DNA of 64,000 nucleotides from Rhodobacter xanthinilyticus (GCF_001856665.1 NZ_CP017781.1:248001-312000), one strand, 5' to 3'; shown: positions 43,938 to 52,635, counted from the first letter of the stretch. Notes: generated from the sequence alone by a model not told the origin. Numbers and translations are program-made.

Positions 43938-45164
43938 TCACCGCGCCGGGCACCGAAATCGCGCGACGCGGGCGCGTTCGCGCGCCACGCGGGCGGCGAA
44001 GGAGACCGGCTGGAATCGCTGCTCCTCGCGTTCGGCCCGGCCCCAGAGCCCGCCGTTCTGCTCCCAATAACCATCCGGGTGGAACCAGAGCCGGTGGCGG
44101 CGCACCGAGGGCCCGAAAAGCAGGAGCGTGACGATCTCGCCGCGGGCGGCGGCGCGGGCGGCGGCGGGGCGCTTGCGCCAGGCCTGCCAGACGCGGCCCG
44201 CGATCGTGCGGCAGGGGCGGGGCCCCGCGGGGAAGGGCAGGAACGCGGCGCCCGCGGGCGCGATCGGCGCCAGCGCCGTGAGCGGGCGCGCCGCCCCCTC
44301 GGCAAGCCCCGCCTCGAGGCTGCGCAACAGCCCCGCGATCTCCTGCGGCTCAAGCCCGCCGCCGACCATATAACCCAGCAGCCGCGCGCGCTGCGCCGCG
44401 AGGAGCCGCGCCCTCGCCTCGGTGAAATCGGGGCCATCGGGGGCATATTTGCGCCAAAACAGCATCGAGGACGCGCCGATCTCGCTCAGATCGGTGGGCG
44501 CGCGGTCGACCGAGCGGCGCGCCGAGGCGGCAAAGCCGTGATGCACCTGCGCCTCGGGCACGATCGCGGTCAGCCCCCCCTCGGCGGCGAGTCGCATGTT
44601 GAGATCGGTCTCGTCGAGGTAGAACCGGAACGCCGGGTCGAAGCCTCCGAGCCGCAGCAGACCCTCGCGGCGAAAGGCGCTGTTGGTGCCCTCGGTGCGC
44701 ACGACCCGCGCGCCGGGGGTATGCAGGCTGGGCGCCGCCTCATCGACCTCGAGCGGGTGATGATAGCCCCAGACATCGGTCCAGCTCGCCTTCCACTGAA
44801 AGGAAATGCCATTGCGCCCGCGCACGAACCCCCCCGCCGCCACCACCCGCGGGTCGGCAAACGGCGCGCTCAGGCGCGTGAGCCAGGTCGGCTCGGGCAC
44901 CGCATCATCGTCGATGAAGGCGACAACCGGCGCCGCGGCCTGCGCGAGCCCCGCATTGCGCGCGGCCGAGATATTGGCCGCGTCAAACGCCACCGTCTTC
45001 ACCGGCCGCCCCGCGCAAACCGCGATGCCCGCCGGGTCCGCGACCACGATCACCTCGAAATCAGGGTGGTCGAGCTGGCCCAGCGCGGTCAACAGCCGGG
45101 CCAGCGCATCGGGCCGGTGGCGCGAGACGACAATCACGCTCGTCCGCGCCGCCGAATCACTCAT
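43938..45164 (-). CDS. Glycosyltransferase family 2
   Basis: A 408-residue GT-A enzyme: SVIVVSRHRPDALARLLTAL, FEVIVVADPAG, NISAARNAGLAQAAAPVVAFIDDDAVP (the D-D-D metal site) and FRFYLDETDLNMRLA with the E-T-D segment. The last 150 residues, basic and Ala-rich, are not part of the standard domain. The start overlaps the kdsB stop (ATGA), so it is co-translated with kdsB. A 165-base gap follows before galU. Confidence 0.85.
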   Translation of the reverse strand: MSDSAARTSVIVVSRHRPDALARLLTALGQLDHPDFEVIVVADPAGIAVCAGRPVKTVAFDAANISAARNAGLAQAAAPVVAFIDDDAVPEPTWLTRLSAPFADPRVVAAGGFVRGRNGISFQWKASWTDVWGYHHPLEVDEAAPSLHTPGARVVRTEGTNSAFRREGLLRLGGFDPAFRFYLDETDLNMRLAAEGGLTAIVPEAQVHHGFAASARRSVDRAPTDLSEIGASSMLFWRKYAPDGPDFTEARARLLAAQRARLLGYMVGGGLEPQEIAGLLRSLEAGLAEGAARPLTALAPIAPAGAAFLPFPAGPRPCRTIAGRVWQAWRKRPAAARAAARGEIVTLLLFGPSVRRHRLWFHPDGYWEQNGGLWGRAEREEQRFQPVSFAARVARERARVARFRCPAR

Positions 45165-45964
45165 TCGAGGCCCATGCCCGCCATCATCGCCTCGATCCGG
45201 GCGACATCGGAGGGGTTGTTGAGCTCCCAGAACTCGCGCCCGCGCGCCTCGACCTCGGCGCAGAGCACCGCGCGGCCGTTCTCGAGGAAGCGCAGCTGCT
45301 CGAGGCCCTCGAGCGTCTCGAGCGGCCCGACCGGCCAGCTCGGATAGGCCGCCAGCGTCTCGGGGCGGTAGGCGTAGACGCCGACATGGTGGAAGACCGG
45401 CGTCGGCTCGGCGGGGCCATAGCCCTTGCCGGTGTAGGGGATCACTTCCTTGGAGAAGTAGAGCCCGCGGTTGCCGGCGCCGAAGACCGCGGTGGTGCCG
45501 CCGACGCGGCCCTGGGCGCGGTCTTCGCGCAGGCTGGCGAGCATCGCGCCCTCGCAGCGCAGAACCGGGGTGGCGAGCTCGGCCCAGGGGTTGGCCTCGA
45601 GGCCCTTGATCAGATCCTCGATGAACCAGGCCGGGGTGAGCGGCGCATCGCCTTGCAGGTTGACGACGATGTCATAGCCGCCGCCGATATTGGCATAGGC
45701 CTCGGCGCAGCGCTCGGTGCCGTTGGCGCAATCGACCGAGGTCATCACCACCTCGGCGCCGAAGCGCTCGGCCTCGGCCTTGATGCGGTCATCATCGGTG
45801 GCGACGACGACGCGGTCGACGCCCTTGACCGCCATCGCGGCCTCCCAGCTGCGCTGGATCAGGGTCTTGGCCACGCCGCTCGCGCCGGTCAGGGCGACGA
45901 GGGGTTTGGCGGGGTAGCGGGTCGACGCATAGCGCGCCGGAATCACGATCAGGACAGACATCAT
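45161..45964 (-). CDS. kdsB: 3-deoxy-manno-octulosonate cytidylyltransferase
   Basis: KdsB activates Kdo to CMP-Kdo, needed for LPS and for Kdo-linked capsules. The 267 residues begin SVLIVIPARYASTRYPAKPL, the family signature, and have VVATDDDRI, YDIVVNLQGDAPL and HHVGVYAYR. The first ATG (45964) overlaps the cysQ stop by ATGA; a second ATG follows at once. Its place among glycosyltransferases beside a KpsM-like permease suggests a Kdo-linked capsule. Confidence 0.95.
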   Translation of the reverse strand: MMSVLIVIPARYASTRYPAKPLVALTGASGVAKTLIQRSWEAAMAVKGVDRVVVATDDDRIKAEAERFGAEVVMTSVDCANGTERCAEAYANIGGGYDIVVNLQGDAPLTPAWFIEDLIKGLEANPWAELATPVLRCEGAMLASLREDRAQGRVGGTTAVFGAGNRGLYFSKEVIPYTGKGYGPAEPTPVFHHVGVYAYRPETLAAYPSWPVGPLETLEGLEQLRFLENGRAVLCAEVEARGREFWELNNPSDVARIEAMMAGMGLE

Positions 45965-46755
45965 TTCACCAGAAGAACGCCGGGAGCAAAGGCGATGAAG
46001 AACGGGTTTGCGAAGCCTTCCTTGCCATAGGTGAAGGGGCTGTGGTCATCGAATCGCACCATCTCGCCGCCCGCGCCGCGCAAAACCGCATCGCCCGCCG
46101 CGGTATCCCATTCCATCGTGCGGCCAAGCCGCGGGTAGAGATCGGCCTCGCCCGTCGCCACCAGACAGAATTTCAGCGACGAGCCCGCCGAGGTCATGTC
46201 CTTCACGGCATATTGCGCGATGTAATCATCGGTCGCCTGATCGCGGTGCGATTTCGAGGCCACCACCATCAGCCCGCGATTGTCGGGCACCGAGACGGTG
46301 ATCGGGGTCTGCGGGCCGATCACCTCCTTGTCGAAAGCGCCGGTCTCTTCGACCGAACGGCCATCGGCGAGCGTATAGAAGAGCCGCCCCTTGGCCGGCG
46401 CATAGACCACGCCCCGCAGCGGCACGCCGTTCTCGACATAGGCGATATTGACCGTGAAATCGCCGCGACGCTGGACAAATTCCTTCGTGCCATCAAGGGG
46501 ATCGACGATCAGGAAGGTCGAGACCGCCTGCGCATGGCTCGCCGCCTGCTCCTCGGTCACCAGCGCCATCGCCGGGAACGCCTCCGCCAGACCCGCCGAG
46601 ATCAGCGCATCGGCGGCCTCATCGGCCTCGGTCACCGGCGAGGCATCGGATTTCGTCTTCACCTCGAAATCGGGGGAATTGTAGATCTCCATGATCTTGT
46701 CGCCGGCCTCCAGCGCAAGGCGGCGCATCACATTGACAAGACGATCGAAGTCCAT
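45961..46755 (-). CDS. cysQ: 3'(2'),5'-bisphosphate nucleotidase CysQ
   Basis: CysQ is a lithium-sensitive phosphatase that turns PAP, the by-product of PAPS-dependent sulfation, into AMP. The 264 residues have the inositol-monophosphatase-fold motifs: VTEADEAAD, LIVDPLDGTKEFVQRRGDFTVNIA (metal-binding D-P-L-D-G-T) and MEWDTAAGDAVLRGAGG. It heads the minus-strand cluster; the sulfotransferase at 36496-37893 gives a local reason for it. It is divergent from the permease gene across 126 bases. Confidence 0.94.
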   Translation of the reverse strand: MDFDRLVNVMRRLALEAGDKIMEIYNSPDFEVKTKSDASPVTEADEAADALISAGLAEAFPAMALVTEEQAASHAQAVSTFLIVDPLDGTKEFVQRRGDFTVNIAYVENGVPLRGVVYAPAKGRLFYTLADGRSVEETGAFDKEVIGPQTPITVSVPDNRGLMVVASKSHRDQATDDYIAQYAVKDMTSAGSSLKFCLVATGEADLYPRLGRTMEWDTAAGDAVLRGAGGEMVRFDDHSPFTYGKEGFANPFFIAFAPGVLLVK

Positions 46756-46881
46756 TTTTCCTCCATTCGGCCCTGATCCGGCCCGATTGCCATGTTGTTC
46801 CCTTGATCTTATGATGCCACGCTAAGGGAACGGCAAGTTTTCCGGGGCATAATCTCGTCGAAGCGCCAAAACGGCAGGGCC

Positions 46882-47703
46882 ATGTTCAGAGCAGAACGCA
46901 GCAATTCGACCCTCGGATCCACCTTCAGCATGCTGGAGCTGATCTACCACGCCACCGTGCGCCAGATCCGCAAATCGCATGGCAACGCGATCTACGGCCT
47001 CCTGATGAACATCTTTCAGACGGTGATGCTCGTCCTCGTCTTCTATGTGATGTTCTTCGTCTTCGGCCTGCGCGGCAATTCGGTGCGCGGCGATTTCCTG
47101 CTCTATGTGATGAGCGGGATCTTCCTGTTCCTGACCCATACCAAGACGATGGGCGCGGTCTTCGCCGCCGAGGGGCCGACCTCGCAGATGATGAAACACG
47201 CGCCGATGACCACCGCAGTCTCGATCACCTCGGCGGCGCTGGGCGTGCTCTATATCCAGGTGCTCTCGGTGGTGGTGGTGCTCTATCTCTACCACGCCGC
47301 CTTCACGCCGATCGAGATTTATGACTGGGTCGGCGCCATGGCGATGCTGCTGCTGTCGTGGTTCGTCGGGCTCGCGATCGGGCTGGTATTCCTCGCGATA
47401 AAGCCCTGGGCGCCCGATGTCGTCTCGATCGTCCAGCAGATCTATTCGCGCGCGAACATGATCGCCTCGGGCAAGATGTTCCTCGCCAATACCCTGCCGC
47501 ACAAGATGTTGGTGCTGTTCAACTGGAACCCGCTCTTCCACACCATCGATCAGGCGCGCGGCTATACGTTCATCAACTACAACCCGCATTATTCGAACTG
47601 GGAATATCCGCTCTATGTGGCGCTTGCGCTGCTGATGCTCGGGCTGATGGGGGAATATTACACCCGCCAATATGCCTCGATCAGCTGGGGCGCGAAGCGC
47701 TGA
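46882..47703 (+). CDS. ABC-2 type polysaccharide export permease, KpsM-like
   Basis: A 273-residue inner-membrane protein with six hydrophobic helices in the ABC-2 permease pattern used to export capsule or O-antigen: an N-terminal cytoplasmic segment, MNIFQTVMLVLVFYVMFFVFGL, IFLFLTHTKTM, two more pairs, and a last helix ALALLMLGLMGEYY. SRANMIASGKMFLANTLP and NPLFHTIDQARGY are typical of this group. The matching ATPase (KpsT) is not next to it; the following gene is a LacI regulator on the other strand, so the ATPase must lie elsewhere. Confidence 0.88.
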   Translation: MFRAERSNSTLGSTFSMLELIYHATVRQIRKSHGNAIYGLLMNIFQTVMLVLVFYVMFFVFGLRGNSVRGDFLLYVMSGIFLFLTHTKTMGAVFAAEGPTSQMMKHAPMTTAVSITSAALGVLYIQVLSVVVVLYLYHAAFTPIEIYDWVGAMAMLLLSWFVGLAIGLVFLAIKPWAPDVVSIVQQIYSRANMIASGKMFLANTLPHKMLVLFNWNPLFHTIDQARGYTFINYNPHYSNWEYPLYVALALLMLGLMGEYYTRQYASISWGAKR

Positions 47704-47727
47704 AGCGGCGGGCGAATCGCCGCCCGC

Positions 47728-48759
47728 TCAGAGCTTGCGGATCGTGTCGCCGAATTCGATCACCGGCTCGAGCTCGATCACCTCGCCGCCGATCGCCCCG
47801 CTATGGGGCCGCCCGGCCACGATCTCGGCCGCCTTGCGCCCGATCTCGCGCCGGCAGGCATCCATCGTTGCGAGCTTGCGCGGCAGCCCGTCGAGCAGAT
47901 CGACCCCGTTGAACCCCGCCAGACCCAGCTTACCCGGCACGTCATAGCCGTTCTCCAGGCACCACAAGAGCCCGCCCGCGCCGATCATATCGTTGGAATA
48001 ATAGAGGAAATCGAGATCGGGGGTGCGCTTGAGAATCGCCTCGGTCATCTCGCGCCCCTTCAGGAGCGCAGAACCGCCCTGATAGAACTCGCTGTCGGCC
48101 AGCGCGAGCCCCGCCGCCGCCAGCCCCTCCTCGAACCCCTCGAGGCGTTTGCGCGCCCGGTGGTCCTCGGGCATCTTCGTGCCGAGAAAGCCGATCCGCC
48201 GATAACCCGCCGCCACGATCGCCTCGGCCATGTGCCGCCCCGCGCGCCGATGCGAGATGCCCACGACCGAATCAACCCCCGCGCCATCGACATCCATGAT
48301 CTCGACAACCGGCACACCGGCGTTTTCCAGCATCGCCCGCGCGGCCTCGGTATGTTCGAGCCCGGCGATGATCACCCCCGAGGGCCGCCACGACAGCATC
48401 TCGTAAAGCACCGCCTCCTCCTTGTCGGGGGAGTAGTTCGTGACCCCCACGACCGGCTGCAACCCGGTGTCCTCGAGCTCCTCCGAGATCCCCGAAAGCA
48501 CCTCGGGGAACACCAGGTTGGAGAGCGAGGGGATGACGATCCCCACAAGATTTACGCGCTGCGAGGCGAGCGCCCCCGCGATCTTGTTGGGCACATAGCC
48601 GAGCGCCTTGGCCGCCTCGAGCACCTTCTCGCGGGTCGCCTCCGAAACATCGCCACGGTTTCGCAGCACCCGGCTCACCGTCATTTCCGAGACCCCGGAG
48701 GCCTCCGATACGTCGCGGAGCGTCAGCGGTCGGCGGGGATCCACAGGAGGACGGGGCAC
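47728..48759 (-). CDS. LacI-family transcriptional regulator
   Basis: A regulator of about 343 residues with an N-terminal HTH (LTLRDVSEASGVSEMTVSRVLRNRGDVSEATREKV) and hinge (YVPNKIAGALASQR), then a sugar-binding-protein-like domain (LVGIVIPSLSNLVFPEVLSGI, YYSNDMIGAGGL). It resembles the GntR (gluconate) branch of LacI proteins. The GTG at 48759 is chosen because AAAGG lies eight bases upstream. A LacI-type operator (48836-48847) is in the region upstream, overlapping a plus-strand promoter candidate. No sugar-use genes are nearby, so the effector is unknown. Confidence 0.88.
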   Translation of the reverse strand: MPRPPVDPRRPLTLRDVSEASGVSEMTVSRVLRNRGDVSEATREKVLEAAKALGYVPNKIAGALASQRVNLVGIVIPSLSNLVFPEVLSGISEELEDTGLQPVVGVTNYSPDKEEAVLYEMLSWRPSGVIIAGLEHTEAARAMLENAGVPVVEIMDVDGAGVDSVVGISHRRAGRHMAEAIVAAGYRRIGFLGTKMPEDHRARKRLEGFEEGLAAAGLALADSEFYQGGSALLKGREMTEAILKRTPDLDFLYYSNDMIGAGGLLWCLENGYDVPGKLGLAGFNGVDLLDGLPRKLATMDACRREIGRKAAEIVAGRPHSGAIGGEVIELEPVIEFGDTIRKL

Positions 48760-48809
48760 GATGATGGCCTTTCTTTGGAGCTCTCTTTGCTTTGACCCAA
48801 ATATTTCTC

Positions 48810-48847
48810 TTGCGCAAGGATCTGGCAAGCGCTATGTTAGCGATAAC
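48810..48847 (+). promoter_or_regulatory. Promoter with LacI-type operator upstream of a candidate sRNA
   Basis: TTGCGC (48810-48815), 17 bases, TATGTT (48833-48838) form a plausible sigma-70 promoter pointing right. GTTAGCGATAAC (48836-48847), a one-mismatch palindrome with the C-G centre used by LacI-family proteins, overlaps its -10 box and expected start. Confidence 0.5.
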
Positions 48848-48961
48848 GGCGGAGGAAATAGACTCCGAAAACTCCAAAGCCGCAGACCAGACTATGTGTA
48901 GACTCCGATCATGGGCCTGGGATCAATGAGGGGGAGCGGCAAGCGGGCCGCTCCCCTTTTT
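48845..48961 (+). ncRNA. Candidate small RNA of about 117 nt
   Basis: This stretch has a promoter and LacI-type operator at its left end and a strong rho-independent terminator at its right end, but no open reading frame with a ribosome-binding site. It holds a 5-bp hairpin near the 5' end (CGGAG at 48850-48854, CTCCG at 48863-48867) and a direct repeat TAGACTCCGA at 48859-48868 and 48899-48908. The neighbouring genes on the plus strand cannot need this terminator: the permease ends 1.2 kb before and tRNA-Arg starts after. A small RNA is the simplest reading; there is no proof of transcription. Confidence 0.45.
48931..48961 (+). terminator. Strong orphan rho-independent terminator
   Basis: A perfect 9-bp stem GGGGAGCGG / CCGCTCCCC with loop CAAGCGGG, followed by TTTTT (48957-48961). 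The T run is present only for transcription to the right. Confidence 0.85.
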
Positions 48962-49028
48962 GCTGCGTTGACGGGTTTTTCTCGCGCCACCTTGCGCGAC
49001 AGCGCCTTGCCCGCAATAAGGGGGCAGT

Positions 49029-49105
49029 GGCCCCGTGGCTCAACTGGATAGAGCAGCCCCCTCCTAAGGGGCAGGTTACAGGTTCAAATCCTGTCGGGGT
49101 CACCA
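49029..49105 (+). tRNA. tRNA-Arg (anticodon CCT)
   Basis: A 77-base cloverleaf with CCA encoded. The acceptor stem GGCCCCG pairs with CGGGGTC (one G-T). Anticodon stem GCCCC/GGGGC encloses CTCCTAA, giving anticodon CCT (reads AGG, arginine). T-arm is ACAGG-TTCAAAT-CCTGT. Confidence 0.95.
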
Positions 49106-49128
49106 CCCTCCCGCTGGCCGGGCGGACG

Positions 49129-51141
49129 TCAGTCGCGCGCCCGCTTCAGGAAGTCGACAAGGCCGCACTGACGGATCAGCGCATCGAGGTAAAACACGCT
49201 GCCCGCTTTCGTCAGATGGTCGGAATCGTTGTAGATCATCTCGTCGGTGCCCGGGGTTCGGATGCGGCAGGTTGCGTCGTCGCAGAAGAACCTCTCGGAG
49301 CCGATGAACAGCACATCCTCGCCGTTGGCCGCCTTTGCCAGGCGCGTGTCGGGATAGGCGAGCCGTTCATGGATCGCCGCGGCGGAGAGCGGGGCGCAGC
49401 GGCTGCTCGGGGGGATGTTCTCGCGTGCCCAGGGAAACAGCGCCTGGCACTGCGTCAGATCGTTCCCCGTCGGCGGCACCTGCCCGAGCAGGACGACGCG
49501 CGCCCCGGCTTGCCGGATCTGCTGAACCGTATCGGCCAAGGCCTCGTCGAGCACCGCGCGCGACCCGGCCATCGAGAGCGCGGGCTGCGTCTCACCGATC
49601 CGCACATAGTTGGCATGGCGCAGCCGCTGCGCGCCCACTGCGGTCTCGCCGCTCGCCAGCGCCCAGCGCGACGCCAGCATGACCACATCATAATCGCCGC
49701 TGGTCGCGAGCGCACGCAGGCTCGGGTTCGTGGCGCTGCACCGCGCCCTTGCCTCGGTATTCGTGTCATCCTGGACCGTGACGCCAAAAAGCGGCGGGCA
49801 ACTGGTCAGGTTGGCCAGATCGACCCGAACCCCCAGCGGCGCGAGCAGATCCCGAAGCCCGAAGCTGAGATGCCCGGCGTGGCTGTCGCCGATCACGAGA
49901 ACCTTCACCGGGCCCGGGCTTGCGGGGGTGAAGCGGGTGACGTTCAGCGGCTTTCCGGCCGCCTCGGGGGCATAGCGGAAGGTCTCGGAGCGCACCGCAA
50001 CGTCCGGCCGGGAAAGCTCGGCGAGATAGGCCGGCGTGCGGGTGCCCGGCAGGACTTTGTAGGCAACCGTCGGGCCGATCAGAACACCGGCGGCCACCAG
50101 CGTCCCCGCCAGAAAGGGCAGGTTTCCCCAACGCTTGCCCGCCGGCGCCGGGTGCCGGAGGGGTTTTTCGATCAGCGCATAGCTGAGCGCGGCCACCGCG
50201 ATCGAGACCCCGACGAGGGCAATGCTCAACGGCACCGAGGGCGGATCGGGAAGCCGATAGCGGACATAGACGTAGATCGGCCAGTGAACGAGATAGAGCG
50301 AATAGCTGATCAGCCCGATCCAGACCACCGGGCGCGCCATCAGCACCCGCCCGACCGGCCCTTTGTCGCCAAAGGCGATGACCGCGGCCGTGCCGAGGCA
50401 CGCGCCGAGGCTCAGCACCCCGGGCAGCGGCATATGCTCGTCGATCAGCGCATAGCTGAGCAAGATCGCCGCCATCCCGCCCGCCGCGATCCACGGCGCC
50501 GCGCGCGTCGCAAGGATCCGGCGGCGCGCCCCCTCGAGGTGAAAGGCGAGCGCCAGCGAGGCCCCGATCATCAGCTCGAAGGCGCGCGAGGGCAGCAGAT
50601 AATAGGCCGCGCTCGGGTCGCTCGAGAGCCAGATCTGCGCGATGGCGAGGCTCACCAGCAACACGATCAAGGCGATCGAATGGAGCAGCCGCGGCCAGCG
50701 ATAGACCGCCAGCAGGACCGTCGGCCAGAAGAAATAGAACTGTTCCTCGACGGCGAGCGACCAGAAATGCAGCAGCGGTTTCATCTGCGCCGCGGTGTCG
50801 AAATAGCCGATCTCGCGGTAGAGGTTGATATTCGCGAGCGGCGCGATCGAGAACGGCACCGAGCGCAGGAAGCTGACCAGATCCTTGGCGCCGAGAACCG
50901 GATAGAAAAGCACCAGCGAGGCCGCAACGGTGGCGAGCGCGGCGGGCATCAACCGGCGCAGACGGCGCAGGTAGAAGCGGCTGTAGCTGAACCGCCCGGT
51001 GCGATCCTTCTCGCTCAGGATCAGCCGGGTGATGAGAAAGCCGCTGATGACGAAGAAGACGTCGACGCCGAGGAACCCGCCGGGCAGGCCGGGGATGCAA
51101 AAATGCGCCCAGAGAACGGCGAGAACCGCGAAGGTCCGCAA
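49129..51141 (-). CDS. Acyltransferase-3/SGNH protein (OafA/YrhL type), 5' end unclear
   Basis: These proteins acetylate surface sugars: the N-terminal acyltransferase-3 domain (about 1-330) moves an acyl group across the inner membrane in ten or so helices, and the C-terminal SGNH domain places it. Visible are VDVFFVISGFLIT, SRFYLRRLRRLMPA, HFWSLAVEEQFYFFWP, then VLVIGDSHAGHLSFGL and YNDSDHLTKAGS (Ser and Asp-His of SGNH). The coordinate given is a TTG. The usual family start Y-x-P-x-I-D-G-L-R is present just upstream in the same frame (51162-51139), but no start codon precedes it before a TGA at 51175-51177. The ATG at 51178 is one base out of frame. Confidence 0.85.
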   Translation of the reverse strand: MRTFAVLAVLWAHFCIPGLPGGFLGVDVFFVISGFLITRLILSEKDRTGRFSYSRFYLRRLRRLMPAALATVAASLVLFYPVLGAKDLVSFLRSVPFSIAPLANINLYREIGYFDTAAQMKPLLHFWSLAVEEQFYFFWPTVLLAVYRWPRLLHSIALIVLLVSLAIAQIWLSSDPSAAYYLLPSRAFELMIGASLALAFHLEGARRRILATRAAPWIAAGGMAAILLSYALIDEHMPLPGVLSLGACLGTAAVIAFGDKGPVGRVLMARPVVWIGLISYSLYLVHWPIYVYVRYRLPDPPSVPLSIALVGVSIAVAALSYALIEKPLRHPAPAGKRWGNLPFLAGTLVAAGVLIGPTVAYKVLPGTRTPAYLAELSRPDVAVRSETFRYAPEAAGKPLNVTRFTPASPGPVKVLVIGDSHAGHLSFGLRDLLAPLGVRVDLANLTSCPPLFGVTVQDDTNTEARARCSATNPSLRALATSGDYDVVMLASRWALASGETAVGAQRLRHANYVRIGETQPALSMAGSRAVLDEALADTVQQIRQAGARVVLLGQVPPTGNDLTQCQALFPWARENIPPSSRCAPLSAAAIHERLAYPDTRLAKAANGEDVLFIGSERFFCDDATCRIRTPGTDEMIYNDSDHLTKAGSVFYLDALIRQCGLVDFLKRARD

Positions 51142-51362
51142 CCCGTCAATGTGAGGCTGGTAGGCAGGTGGGCGTCATGCACTCGGGCTCCGGTGAATAG
51201 GGTCAGGAGGTTGCTAAACGAACAGATGACGCGTAGGCAAGGCCGCTGCCGCGCCGATCTCGGGCCGCGCGCGCGCCGCGCCCGGTTTCTGGGCATTCCC
51301 CCTGCGTCACGTCGCCTTCGCAGCCGGTTTGAAAGGTCGCGGCCTGCCTCGCCCCCGCAAAG

Positions 51363-51388
51363 AAAAGGCCCGCCGGAGCGGGCCTTTT
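51363..51388 (-). terminator. Terminator after the carboxynorspermidine synthase gene, symmetrical
   Basis: A perfect 11-bp stem AAAAGGCCCGC / GCGGGCCTTTT with loop CGGA. In the minus direction it follows the stop at 51391 at once and is followed by CTTTG, so it ends that operon. It could also act on the other strand. The remainder of 51142-51362 holds no gene I can support. Confidence 0.85.
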
Positions 51389-51390
51389 GC

Positions 51391-52635
51391 TTAGGCGTTC
51401 CAGGCGCGGTCCTCGCCGCCGAGGCCGCCGATCTGCACCCGCGTCGGCAGGCCGATCCGGTCGAGGATGGTCAGGAAAGGCTTGGGATCGAGCTCCTCGA
51501 CGTTCTTCATCGTCTTCGCATCCCATTCGCCCGAGGCCACCAGCATCGCCGCCGCCACCACCGGCACGCCCGCGGTATAGGAGATGCCCTGCGAGCCGAC
51601 CTCCTCATAGGCCTCCTTGTGATCGGCGACGTTGTAGACGAACAGCTCGACCGGCTTGCCGTCCTTCACGCCCTTCACCACATCGCCGATGCAGGTCTTG
51701 CCGGTATAATCCGGCGCGAGCGAGGCCGGATCGGGCAGAACCGCCTTCACCACCTTCAGCGGCACCACCTCGAGCCCCTCGGCGGTCTTCACCGGCTGCT
51801 CCGACAGGAGCCCGAGGTTCTTCAGCACGGTGAAGACGTTGATGTAATGCGCGCCAAAGCCCATCCAGAACCGCACATCGGCCTTGGGGTAATTCGCGGC
51901 GAGCGAATGCACCTCGTCATGGCCCGAGAGATAGGCCCGGCAGGTGCCCACCACCGGCAGATCCCAATCCTGGCCGACCTCGAACATCGCGTTCTCCTGC
52001 CAGCCGCCGTTCTGCCAGGAATAAACCGTGCCGGTGAATTCGCGGAAGTTGATCTCCGGGTCGAAATTCGTCGCGAAATAGCGCCCGTGCGAGCCCGCGT
52101 TGATATCGACGATGTCGATCGAGGTGACCTCATCCATCTGATCGGCCGCGAATCGCGCATAGGCGTTCACCACGCCCGGGTCGAACCCCGCGCCGAGGAT
52201 CGCGGTGACGCCCTTCGCCGCGCACAGATCGCGCTTCTTCCACTCGTAGTTGCCATACCACGGCGGCGCCTCGCAGATCTTCTTCGGGTCTTCATGGATC
52301 GCGGTGTCGATATAGGCCGCGCCCGTCTCGAGACAGGCATCGAGCACGGTCATGTTGACGAAGGACGAGCCCACGTTGATCACGATCTCGGCGCCCGTGT
52401 CGCGGATCAGCGCGGCCACCGCGGCGCTGTCCATCGCATCGACCGCATGGCTCGAAAACGTGCCCGGCACCTTCATCGCGCCCTTCGCCACAACGCCCTC
52501 GATGATCGCATCGCATTTCGCGCGGGTCCGCGAGGCGATATGCAGCTCGCCCAGAATGTCGTTGTTTTGCGCGCATTTATGCGCCACGACCTGAGCGACG
52601 CCACCGGCACCGATGATGAGCACGTTTCGTTTCAC
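51391..52635 (-). CDS. Carboxynorspermidine/carboxyspermidine dehydrogenase
   Basis: A 414-residue enzyme of the saccharopine dehydrogenase family that condenses a diamine (putrescine or diaminopropane) with aspartate semialdehyde and reduces the product with NADPH. The start NVLIIGAGGVAQVVAHKCAQNND, VINVGSSFVNMTVLDACLE, and GAGFDPGVVNAYARFA, with HEDP and DINAGSHGRYFATNFDPEIN, fit the CASDH group rather than lysine saccharopine dehydrogenase. The next gene, the decarboxylase, completes the route, confirming the assignment. Most alphaproteobacteria use this route to make spermidine or homospermidine-type polyamines without S-adenosylmethionine decarboxylase. Confidence 0.92.
   Translation of the reverse strand: MKRNVLIIGAGGVAQVVAHKCAQNNDILGELHIASRTRAKCDAIIEGVVAKGAMKVPGTFSSHAVDAMDSAAVAALIRDTGAEIVINVGSSFVNMTVLDACLETGAAYIDTAIHEDPKKICEAPPWYGNYEWKKRDLCAAKGVTAILGAGFDPGVVNAYARFAADQMDEVTSIDIVDINAGSHGRYFATNFDPEINFREFTGTVYSWQNGGWQENAMFEVGQDWDLPVVGTCRAYLSGHDEVHSLAANYPKADVRFWMGFGAHYINVFTVLKNLGLLSEQPVKTAEGLEVVPLKVVKAVLPDPASLAPDYTGKTCIGDVVKGVKDGKPVELFVYNVADHKEAYEEVGSQGISYTAGVPVVAAAMLVASGEWDAKTMKNVEELDPKPFLTILDRIGLPTRVQIGGLGGEDRAWNA

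Noticed and set aside
49029-51200. Genomic island inserted at tRNA-Arg carrying the acyltransferase gene
   Set aside because: The gene next to the tRNA has slightly different base use and a broken start, but I found no repeat of the tRNA 3' end on its far side and no integrase.
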